64,000 nucleotides of DNA from Numida meleagris (taxonomy: Eukaryota; Chordata; Aves; Galliformes; Numididae): the NCBI RefSeq assembly GCF_002078875.1, contig NC_034411.1:5421180-5485179 (forward strand), in the 5' to 3' direction. Below, piece after piece: positions 26,359-36,150 of this stretch; position 1 is the first letter of the stretch, and every line of letters begins with the position of its first letter. The notes below the pieces were generated by a model, which was given only the letters and a program-made list of their open reading frames with translations, did not search any database and was not told the origin of the DNA. The translations under genes were made by a program, and so were the position numbers.

Positions 26359-27424
26359 TTTCTGTGATGACCTTGACCATAGCTCTTAATGGATATTACC
26401 AGAGGCAGACTGTCACTAAAGAGGGTTCTGCCAGTCCCTCAGTGGCATGGCTCAACACTTGGTAAGGTCCTTTGCAAGAAAATGGTAGGTTAGGCCTCGT
26501 GCCAACCCGTACTCTAATTCAGGAACACATTCCCAGTCGTGAAGTTCTAATATTTTATTAATCTAAGCCTTTTTTATCTCCTTTTTTTAAAAAGGAGAAG
26601 AGAAGGGATGGGAACGTCGAAGTATGGTACATGATAAAACAGTGCAGGAATAATGCCTTTAGGAACTCTGATTAAAAATAAAAATCTACTGTGGAATTAC
26701 ATGTCCCACATTCCTGTGACTCATATCTCTTCTGTTATCCATAATAGAAGAGACCCTGTCCAGAAAAAAAAAAGTTTGGGCCCAGTTTGCGTGCGGCCTT
26801 TGAGCAGATGGAGTTTTCTGAGTGCTCTGTCCTCAGGAAAAAAAAAGCAGAATAGTCAAATTACAAGAAGATCAAGATGTTTGAAGTTATGCTGTAGAGG
26901 TATCTTCTTGTCTGTGCCAAGTTTCTATCTCTGCTGTCTGGAATTACAGCAAGGAAATGTTGCGATTTTACCCTTGAAAACTCACACGCATACCTATTAG
27001 CTCTAGAGGGGAGAGCTGACACCTCTCAGCAGCACCTTTGTAGCGCTTCATTACTGTGCATGTGGAAGTAGGTCCTTTGTACACAGTGTATTTCAATGCC
27101 AAGATGCTCCTCTTTATGTAGTGGAAGTCAGAACAAAGTGATTAAAGTCATTAATGTTTATGCAGCAGATAAAACACATATCAGACAGGCTGCGCTCAGC
27201 CTAATAGGCCTCTCCACACAAGACTGTGCTGGGACTTCCAACTCATTTTAGATGGACTGAGTGCATGTGAGATTGTGCATTCTGCATCTTCTCCTCAGAT
27301 AGATGTCCTGCCAATTACTGCTTAACGTGACTTAGTGGTGGGGCTTTCTGGCAGAAAAAAAATGAGAAAGAGAAATGGATTGAGCACAGATAAAGAGTGA
27401 ACTTCCATTCTGTAATCATGGGAA

Positions 27425-27560
27425 ACTTTCTGCGCACAATGCGCTGATTTTAATTCATTAGCACTTAATAAGCACTGAATTTTCATATGAAGGTCAACTA
27501 AATTAAGTCATATGCTAATCAATTTTAAAAATAAAGTAGCAATTAATTATTTCCAGGTGT
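27425..27560. promoter_or_regulatory. Candidate conserved-enhancer-like AT-rich block
   Basis: A compact run of transcription-factor-like words is present: ttaattcattag, cttaataag, tcatatgaaggtcaac (with an AGGTCA half site), aagtcatatgctaat (octamer-like) and caattaattatt. It carries no repeat signature. Such clusters are typical of vertebrate developmental enhancers in large introns, but conservation cannot be judged from one sequence, so this is weak. Confidence 0.2.
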
Positions 27561-28166
27561 TCGCCAAATTCCGTGCTCCTCCAGGAGAGCTGTTTAAAGC
27601 AAGTCACTGTTAGTTCTGTGTTCTCTGAAACGGAGTCAGATTCAGACAGCCGGAGGGTTTGTTGTCAGGAGCAGTATTAGGTATATGCCTCGGCTAGAGA
27701 TTAGCCCTAAAAACTCACTTTGTGCAACCCAGAAGCCTGTAAAATGTAACGGCTATGTAATTTGTGTTTGGCCAGCTGTAGTTCTCACCTTGGAAAAATC
27801 TCGACGTCAAAAAGATGTAAATGATGGAGAAGGGGTAAACTATAAGATGTAGCATTTCAAATTCAGGGGAGCTGTGTAAATCATCATAAATTAGGCATTG
27901 ATAGGTGGGTGAAACAGATCGACTGTAAGGCCAGCGTGTTCAAAAAAAGGTGTTTAAAATCAGCTCTTAAGTATATATTAAGACATCTAAATGAATGACC
28001 TGATTTTCAGAAGTGCTGAGCGCTCAGCAGCTACCAATGAAATGTTTTTACTTCACCCTTGGGCTATGATTAGGCCTGGAAAATTTCAGCCTGAAAAATT
28101 TCAATTATGGGTAAGTGAAAAAGAACCTTTCTAAATAGAAGAGTTTCAACACCCCCAACTGTAGCT

Positions 28167-28225
28167 GTGGCTCTGCATGCCAGCTATCGAGATAACGTTT
28201 TTCTCTCCCTTGATTAGAATGATGT
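28167..28225 (+). repeat. Dispersed repeat, copy 2
   Basis: The partner of the copy at 26305-26358, with the same 20-base core and a similar 3' tail carrying small indels. Flanking sequence on the left does not match, so only a short core is shared. A small direct repeat (gaaaaatttca, near 28078-28104) lies just upstream. Confidence 0.7.
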
Positions 28226-31200
28226 CTATGGAAACAAATCAGCTAACACAAGCTAAACGGTGTGGTTTGGTTTTTTTTTTCAACCACAAATGCAACCACC
28301 GGTGTCCAACCAAATGTCTGTTCTCTTCACACCCTCCATAGACAGCCAGTTTGAATTGTACGTAATTCAGTTTTTTCTCTTTTAGTTTGACCTATCTGTA
28401 GCATTGTGTCTCCAGACCATAAGCTACTGAGGAGATATTTCTGCTCTACCATTCCCCCTGTACAGGCAGCCGCAACAGCTGACACTAATCTCCTTAGCTG
28501 GTTTATTTAAATCCTACTTATTTTTAAATATTAGCTGACCCGAAGCCATCCAGCTGCTCTCCCATCAGCCTGATGGGAGCACCTATTCCTTCCATCCTCC
28601 CCCTCCTACCTTCAGCCGTGCGGCATCTTCTCCTAGGAAGGGTCTAATCAAGGCAGACAGGTTTTTTCTCAGCTTTTTCCTTTCCCGGTGCTCTCTGCAG
28701 CAGGCCCTGCCTTCCAGCAGGTTGCCCAGAGTTATCAGACCAGCTCAGCCCGGTGCTTCTCTTGTGGACAGAAGGTGAGGTTAGAGGAGATGCCCTTCCT
28801 GCAGCTCGAAGCAGGAGCGAGTGGGAGCGTGGTATGGTTGACCCCACCTGTGGAGATGAATGGCTCTATCACCTGAACGCTCGGGAAAACTTCTCTACAG
28901 GTTGTTGCACCTAAAAAGGTCTGTTTTACCAAGGCCCTATAAACTTGGGCTCAAATAAATCTAATCTGTCATAAAGATAGATTAAAATGAAATCTTGGTG
29001 GATATAAAAATAACATTTTAAAGTCAAAGCTCAAGAATATCTCCCTAACATCTTATAAATCACCATTTTATAGTACTTCATTTTAACACATTTTCCTCGG
29101 TTTATGAGGCAAAAGAATACCCTAATCATGTGGCAGACTCCGTGCACACCATTACCTGTAATTTTAGACGCCTGCTTGATTTCTTTTACTCTGGAAATAT
29201 TCCAGTCATTTTTCACAGTATCATGCTTAAAAAATAAAATGCACTGAACCTGTTTCTTTCATAATGGCCAGCTTTTTCCCTCTTTAATCTTCTCACCGCT
29301 CCCTAAAATGTGGTGATTTATCTATGCTGTGTGCAGGACCCAGGTGTGTTGCACATTAGAAACGACTCAGTAAATAAGCCATACAGCGAGGAGCTGGGGA
29401 AGTGAATTTTAGAAGATCATTAAAATCGTTTAACATTCAGATCTTACCATTTTTCCCCCTTCTAAGCATTTGCAAAATTTTCTTTGAGCAGTGTTGCTTT
29501 GTACGGCAAAAAAGAATAAACTATGAATGACAAGGAAAAGCATTGGGTTTTATGCAGTATTTAGGCAAAATAGTGTCTGATTATTGGCAGGAAGGATAAG
29601 ATTGCCAGTTTATTGCAAGCTACACCATTTTCCTGGGGTTGAATTCAACATGCAGTTGGTATATTGGAACGGTGAGTAATATATGTGATGAGGATCTGAC
29701 ACACTTCAAGTCCAGATATTTTCTCCTTTGTTTTTGAAAGGTTGGGGTTAATCTCCAGGTCCATTTAGACACACAACCCCACAATACAATTGTTTCTATG
29801 CAAGGAAGGGGGGTGCAGAGCAAGCTGGGGCAGCACATGCGCTCCTTATGTGGACACCACCACTGCAGCCACCGCACAAAAGCAGCTTTGAAGAAACCAG
29901 AGGGTCATATGCTTACTCTTAAAACTTTGTGTGCAGCCAATGAAAGTGGCTAATCTTTGATTCATTTATATCACTAAATGTCATGCTCGTTCTGTTCATG
30001 TGTGAGCAGTGATGACTTTGGGAACCACGGTACGGTGTAGTATGAGAAACATCAATTGCTTTCAGTCCTGGCTGGCAGAATACTAACCCTTACAGCTCCG
30101 ACATGTCATTACCCAAAGTAAATGGTGCCCAGCATCTGTTATCAAAAGAACTAAGGATACCTTGTTGTGAAATCATATCCTGACTTGGATGCCCTAGTAC
30201 AACTTGACAGATGAGTAGCTGTGTTAGGAGACAACTGTCATTACTTTATGCTATTTAAAAATCAGAGTTAGTTCCCTAGGCATTTAGTGATGGATGAAGG
30301 CTGTGGGGATGTCCAGAGCTTGTGCGGACCTGGAATCATTTAGGATTATCATCCTGGCTTATGTCCAGTTCTGTATGGCTCTAAAGGGCTAAGTCAGCAC
30401 CGAGGACCAGCTGTTCCAGAGGAATACCACCACCCTACTGAAATCTTGGAGATAGAAAGTTGTATATAATCAGCATTAGTGGGATTCCCACCACTGCTTG
30501 CCAGCTGAAATGGATGATGCGCTCTTGTTTCATATCCAATTTGGGAGCAGCTTTTATTTACCTGCCCATTTAGTTTTACGTTTTTACTCTTGCCTGGCTG
30601 TTTTTCTTCATAAATCTGAGTTTCTTCCTTCGCCTTATTTTATTCTTGTTAATCCTAAAAGTAAATCCATCTTCAGGCCTTTGGGCTTGAATGTTTTGGT
30701 CTAGTGTTAGCATTTGAAAAGAAGAAATCTTCGATACGATCTTGACCTTAAAGATTTTGAAACTCGGAGTCTACATATTAATGCAAGGGCCGATCTGTAC
30801 TGCTGAGGTAGGAGCAGCAGGCTCTTCCAGCAAGGCAGCAACTCCTGCACATGTTCTGTTCTTTTCAGAAGCACACTTGACAAAAAATAAATAAATAACA
30901 TGTGCAGAATGAACACTTTATATTGCCTGGAATAATTTTGAATCCTGAGCAACTAAATTGCTTTCCCGAACCCTGGAACAATTAGCAAACTGTTTAAATC
31001 CAAAATGAAAGCTTAGCACAAAATTACAGTCCCCTAAGAATAAAATGCACGCAGCCAGTTGTGGGAACCTCTGAAGACGTGTCCAGTGGCATAGGTGGTC
31101 TCTGGCTGAGTGCAGCTGTGGGGTCAGGCTTGCAGCAGTGCCCCAGGGTGAAAATGCAGGGAGCTCCCCATGCTGCCCAGTGAGCATAGTTTGCCATAAG

Positions 31201-33118
31201 CTGTCTGGTGCTTCACAACAAACAACAGCGTGTTGGGGAGCATGTATCAGTGAAGCACAGGGCTCCTTAAGCTCCATTTGTTGTTATTGACCAACGCGTG
31301 TAATTGTTCCTCTGATGCTGCGGATTGATTTTTGCATGAAATTGGAGCCATTCCTCATTCTGGGAGAAAAGGTGGCACCTGTGGACTGAGATTAAAGGCA
31401 CAGGTCTGGCAGTATAAAGTACTGAGGAATTGGTATAAGATGAGATAGTGTTAAGGACCTTATGGGACAGAGGACTGTGCATCACTCCCACCCAAAGCAG
31501 GTAATATCGCACCTGCTTGTCACTGTTGGGAGGGCTCTCACTGTGGGGTGCTTAAGGCAGAAGATTTCTGATTCCAGCTTTCTCAGCACAGGACCATTTA
31601 CAAACATTCAAATAAGTGATACATAAAAAGATTATAGCAATTCTGAATACGGGACTGCGGATGCTAAAGACCTTGTCTTGCTAGTTATCCCGAAGACTTT
31701 GCCAAAGACATCAGCGAAGCCAGAGTGTCAGTGGGTTTAAAGTTTGTTTTAGACACTGACAAATTCCCTACAGATTTTTAGCGCCATTCCCGTGGGAAGC
31801 CAAGAGCTCCTTCAACTCGTTTTTTTGGTTAAACTTGCAATTTGATGAGATTCTAATTTATTTTTGCTCTGATTCAGGCTGGTAGGGTAATCCCTTGCAA
31901 CTCACAGCACAGTGGGACATCCTAGTATGAAAGTCCAGCACAGCTGATAGCAGTGAGGAACATTTGAAGTCCACAATAGGGTGAAAAAAGGTGCAGCAAG
32001 GGCAAATTTTAGCAAACTGTACATCAGTGAGGTATTCTGCTTTCAAACTTGCATTTATAAACTTATTGTCATGCCGTGAAAGAGGTAAGAAGCTGTGCGG
32101 GTAATTAAATATTTGCCTTGGGGGATTATTTGCAGTTAATTAAAGGCGCACACTTTCGGTGCATACCTTCTCTACAGATTATTAAATTTGGATCAGATGT
32201 TAACAACCCAGCTTTCCCACTTACCCATCAGAGATTTTTCTTGGCAAGTTTCAGGAGCAGAGTTTTACCAGGGCATCCTTTGGTGTGTATATATTGTAAG
32301 ATTTGTTCGGCTGTGTTATAGAAAGAGACCGTCTAGAAATAGAGCCATAACAAGCCTGTCATCATGTGATTTATTGTCATACACTATAGATCTTTGCACT
32401 TCATAGATCACTAAGGAGTGGCTGTTGTCATAAAATGTTGTTTGACACAACAGAAATAATGTGCTGTGTTTATGAAGACCACAGATAGCATAGGGATTGG
32501 ATTTATAATGTTTAATTTAAAGCTCGCTGTGCCACTGGTTCAGGGTTTGGCTTTGGGCATTTCATTTTGCTGGTCTCCCCAGAAGCAAAAGGAGTTTTGG
32601 CCACAATAATGACCTTGGGAGTTCTGTCATCTAGTGCAATGAGGCTGGGATTTGCACTGGGATTTAGGACTTAATGTTTGTCAAGCTTGTGGAAATCCAA
32701 CCTTGAAAAGCACTGGCATTGTTCTGAAAAGAAAAAAAGAAGTCTATTTATCAAATAGGTGGCTCGTTTTGTTTCTCATAGCTTTGTGATGCTCAGTTCA
32801 TAGAAGTCTTGATTGCATTTCTCATTTTTCTTGCATATTCTGTCTCGACAACTCTTTTTTTTTTAAGTTTATTTTCTGCAGGCCAGAAGCTATTCAATAA
32901 GTGGACAGATTCAGAAATCAATTTGAATAATTGAGACCCATGAGAATGTGTTTACAGTGCACAAGGCTGTGGTTAAACAGCTAGAAATGCTGCCTGAGTA
33001 TCAGAATGCCAAGTACAAATCTCTCACCTGAGGGCTGCCAGTGTCTGAGGAAAGAAGCAGACTTTTCCAGCACAAAACCGCTGCAGTGCATGTGTTTGTG
33101 TGTTTGCTGTTTCCTCAG

Positions 33119-33196
33119 ACTCCCTGAAAGACTCCAAAGGCACGTGGGAGAGTGACCCAGCGCATCCTATGGTGTGTGAGCAAGCCCAAGCCCAAG
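33119..33196 (+). CDS. MACROD2: MACROD2 C-terminal tail exon C (26 codons, phase 1-1)
   Basis: The exon lies between a strong acceptor ('gtttgctgtttcctcag') and a strong donor CAAG|gtaagg. It is 78 nt, phase 1-1, and starts with a split Asp codon. The peptide begins DSLKDSKGTWESDPAHP and ends CEQAQAQ. The human counterpart, as I recall it, also has 26 codons and begins D-x-x-K-D, so position and length agree without gaps. The sequence is hydrophilic and predicted disordered, and the single Trp is unusual for this tail. It is followed 637 bp later by exon D, and the join makes the Gly of GQQDD. No catalytic role is expected. Confidence comes from splice sites, phase and order rather than from residue identity. 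Confidence 0.85.
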
Positions 33197-33833
33197 GTAA
33201 GGTTTTCTCTCAAAATTCTTCAGGATACAGATAATGAACCAGTTGCCAACCTTAGTTCTTCCAGTTCCAGCATCCACTGGGTTTCAGCCTGACCTCTGCT
33301 GCCTGCCAGCTAGCAGTGTTTCTATATGAGACGGGGCTCATGGAGCAATCTCTGGCATTGCTGGCAAAGACACACATCTCCAAATGCATGGGTTTATAAC
33401 CATATTGATCCAGAGTGCATACCGCCGTTGTTATTGTCTCTTTTTTTTTTTCTTTTTTTTTTTCCCCGCCATTGTTGTTCTAAAAGCCTGTGGGATTATT
33501 CTGTTCTTCCTGATAAGCTGACTGTCAAGCACGGGTGCTTTGCAACAGCTCCCATGAGAAACAGTTTGCTGAGGCTGAGCTATGAAAGAAGGAAAAAAAA
33601 AAATTGATTCAGGATCAGTTTTGACCAGGCATTTAACATACTTAACACTTGAAGCTTAGTAAGTGGTATTTTCACATATAAAATAGTTCTAATGTTATTC
33701 ATTTAATAGAAGAAAGCAGTATGTGGCTGAAGAGTACCATGCTGCCTGTTAGATTCGTGCTGTGCCTGCTGAACCTGCATTGCATGTGCACAGCCCTCGT
33801 GTTGATGTCGTTTTCAATTTGTCATGTTAACAG
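33197..33833 (+). other. MACROD2: Short MACROD2 intron C-D (637 bp)
   Basis: Runs from gtaagg to 'gtcatgttaacag'. It includes a T-rich run near 33440-33465 and an A-run near 33591-33603. No repeat element or RNA gene was recognised. Confidence 0.85.
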
Positions 33834-33908
33834 GACAACAGGATGATGCTGCAGAGGAGGAGATGAAAACCGGGGCAGATTCCCAAAGCTCCTGCATGGA
33901 AATAGAAG
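33834..33908 (+). CDS. MACROD2: MACROD2 C-terminal tail exon D (25 codons), conserved SQSS core
   Basis: This is the exon that identifies the gene. After 'catgttaacag' it reads GQQDDAAEEEMKTG then ADSQSSCMEIE, ending at GAAG|gtactg, phase 1-1 over 75 nt. It aligns without gaps to the 25-residue human MACROD2 segment recalled as GQEND...ESQSSYMETE, sharing the SQSS-x-ME-x-E core. The Ser-Gln pair is a match to the ATM/ATR-type phosphorylation consensus. The MACROD2 tail is reported to be phosphorylated by ATM after DNA damage, affecting nuclear export; whether this particular site is used is inference. The neighbouring residues are poorly conserved, so the core stands out as the constrained part of the tail. 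Confidence 0.93.
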
Positions 33909-34851
33909 GTACTGCATATGCATAATGCTCGTTATTGCACAGATATTATCAATGGTATTAAAATTCCCTTTCTTTCTCCATGCCTACTAAACCAAAACTG
34001 TGGAGCTGAATAGTCTTCTAGAATCATAGAATCATTAAGATTGGAAAAGACCACTGAGGTCATCTAGTCCAATTGTCAACCCATCCCCAGCAGCCCGGCG
34101 TGCCCACTGACCATGTCCATCAGTGCCCCTCCACTCTGGAATGCCTCCAGGGATGGTGACCCCACCACTCCCTGAGCAGCCTGTGCCAGTGCCTCCTTCT
34201 GAGAAGGAATTGTTCCTAACACCCAACCTGGACCTCCCCTGGCACAATGTGAGGCCATCCTCTCTCATCCTATCCCTGCTGTGTGGGAGCAGAGGCTGAT
34301 TCCCAGCTCGCCACAACCTCCTTTCAAGGAGTTGGAGAGAGCAATGAGGTCTCCCTTGTGCCTCCCCTTTTCCACTCTAGACAAACCCTGAGCAGGACAG
34401 TAGCTGTGGGTTCTCAGTGATAAAGGCTGAGTTGTTAATGACCGCCACTGTTAGAGAAAGAAATTAAAACAGTGTTTCCTGTCCCTCATGACAAGCGCCT
34501 GAGTCCTGTACTTTTGGAGCACTGCATGCTCTGTCCCCAGTCCAACAAAACACTTGGGTGCGCGTGTCTCTGGTTTGGTGATGAGTCCTGGTAAAGGCCC
34601 ATGATTGAGGTTAGGCACGTGGGGCTTTTTGTGTTAAATCCCAGAAAGCTCAGCATGTTGGAGGATCAAGGCCTTGCTCTCAGCTGCAGCCCCCTGCATT
34701 TCTCCGAGACAGTTATTGTGTCTGTACTCCTGGGGGGGGGGGATCCTTTTCCAGTGTTTTTAATGATAATCTCTCCAGCGTCTGTTAATCCTTTTATACA
34801 GTGTCAGTTCTGAAAAGCCTTAGTGTTCATCTTTTTATCAAATTTATTCAG
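33909..34851 (+). other. MACROD2: Short MACROD2 intron D-E (943 bp), about 40% CR1
   Basis: Runs from gtactg to 'atcaaatttattcag'. A minus CR1 copy starts about 110 bases after the donor and fills roughly 34020-34395. An 11-base G-run lies at 34732-34742, about 110 bases before the next exon. The rest is unique sequence. Confidence 0.88.
34020..34395 (-). mobile_element. CR1 LINE 3' fragment inside short intron
   Basis: The left edge is 'gaatcatagaatcattaaga' (CR1 3' terminus, reverse complement), followed by 'gtcatctagtcc', 'cctccagggatggtgac', 'cagcctgtgccagtgcc' and 'gaggccatcctctctcatcc', ending near 'actctagacaaaccctgagc'. It is longer than the other minus copies and is antisense to the host gene. 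Open frames on the minus strand here are CR1-derived noise. Confidence 0.95.
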
Positions 34852-34959
34852 AGCCATTGTTGAACCAAGAAGACACAACAGAAGATGAGAAACCTTTGAT
34901 TCCCAGTGCGGAGGAAAAAGAAAAAGAAGGAGGAGGAGGAGTACAAGAGGAAGAAGGAG
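34852..34959 (+). CDS. MACROD2: MACROD2 C-terminal tail exon E (36 codons), NQED core and Glu/Lys/Gly-rich end
   Basis: The acceptor 'ctttttatcaaatttattcag' and donor GGAG|gtaagt (near consensus) bound a 108-nt phase 1-1 exon. The peptide starts EPLLNQEDTTEDEKPLIPS and continues AEEKEKEGGGGVQEEEG. Human MACROD2, as recalled, reads E-L-S-S-N-Q-E-D at the same point, followed by an acidic run with I-P-L and E-E-K-E-G. NQED and the Pro-Leu-Ile-Pro island are therefore shared, and exons D+E join as MEIE-EPLLNQED. The 3' half is a polypurine tract (about 34909-34959), including four Gly codons made by GGA repeats; replication slippage could change its length between individuals or species. No stop codon is in the exon, so at least one further coding exon must exist downstream. 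Confidence 0.92.
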
Positions 34960-35659
34960 GTAAGTCTACTTATAAAATAGAATGAGGTAGAGAATTCTGC
35001 TGGGCTCATGCTCTCCTTTCAGTTGTGAGAAAACATGGAAATAGCGCATAAAAGAGGGCTCTTAAAAAAAAAAAAAAAACCAGACATTTCTTCCTTTTCT
35101 TTGAGTGTTGTTTTGGTATGTTGGACTTGCATTCACATAGGAAAGTAAGTGCAAGAAAGTGCATGCTCAGATTCCAAAGTGACTTTAAGCACGCTTCATG
35201 TTGTTAGCTTTCTGTATTAATGCGCTCAAGGCTGATTAAACAACCAGTTTATGTCCATTTAAGTACTCTCTTGATCATGTTCACTGGAAGCATCGGGAGT
35301 ATTTACAATAAATGGGCACGAAATGATTTGTGAGACCATTAATAGAGATGTAGCTAGTAATTAACTAAAACTAGTAATTCTAATAAAGAACCAATATTTG
35401 GAGCAGGAGTACAGGGTCTTGCTGAAGCAGTCATTTTTTTTCTTAGGGTAAAGTATTTAAATCCTTACTAATGCTTTTGTAAAGAAACTTAGAAGTTTAA
35501 TTTTCTGTGTTGGATACTCTTCTGGGAGCATTACTTTCAGCTCACCAGTTATAACACACACATGGTTATATAAAAAAGAGCACATTATGGAAGTAATTCT
35601 AATTGTAAAGTAACGGCAAGTTGATAATTATACAGTCGCCTTCTGTAAAGCATGGAGAT

Positions 35660-36150
35660 GAATTTTACAGTTCCAAATTAAAACCCAGGCATGATTTTTA
35701 GTGAAAATTCAAGTCAATACTAACACCGTTGTCCTAATTATGAACTTCTTTTCCCAGCCGCATTGACACCAACTTAATTGCAAACCTGTGTTTGTTTTAT
35801 TGACACTTTTCTTCACTGCAAACTCAGGTTAATGGAACCTCTTTGCTCATGTACAGCTAAAGAACATTTCTGCTGCCTTTTTTTATTGCCAATCCAAGTT
35901 GAGACTAATCGCATTTCTTTATTATCAGTCATGTTAATAGTATTGGTTTTGTGTTGTATTACTGATGGTGAAAACAGAATTCGTATAATTCTTACTTCAG
36001 CTCTAGGTAAATGGTATTGCTCTACTTCAATTACAAATCCAGGTTATATAATACAAGCTCACTCTGATTGCAAATACCAAAGTCATTATGTTAATTTCCT
36101 CCTAATAGAAATTATTTACATTTTATTTTATGTCTCATCAAAAGCAAGTT
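35660..36150. repeat. Degenerate tandem array with about 37-bp period
   Basis: Related words recur at about 35776 (attgcaaacctg), 35815 (ctgcaaactcaggtt), 35886 (attgccaatccaagtt), 36030 (attacaaatccaggtt) and 36067 (attgcaaatacc). The spacings are about 39, 71, 144 and 37 bases, all close to multiples of 36-37. Weaker versions (for example ttcagctctaggtaaatgg near 35996) fall between them, and each is followed by a T/C-rich segment. A 138-codon open frame (35778-36194) coincides with it but has no family resemblance. Interpreted as an old, decayed tandem repeat. An AT-rich enhancer with recurring sites is the alternative. Confidence 0.45.

Larger units (their letters stand above)
23639..33118 (+). 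other. MACROD2: MACROD2 intron between exons B and C (about 9.5 kb)
   Basis: Bounded by gtacag and 'gtttgctgtttcctcag'. It contains a plus CR1 3' fragment (about 25441-25646), a dispersed-repeat pair (26305-26358 and 28167-28225), and an AT-rich block with homeodomain-like TAATTA sites near 27425-27560. No exon with suitable splice sites and phase was seen. Confidence 0.75.
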
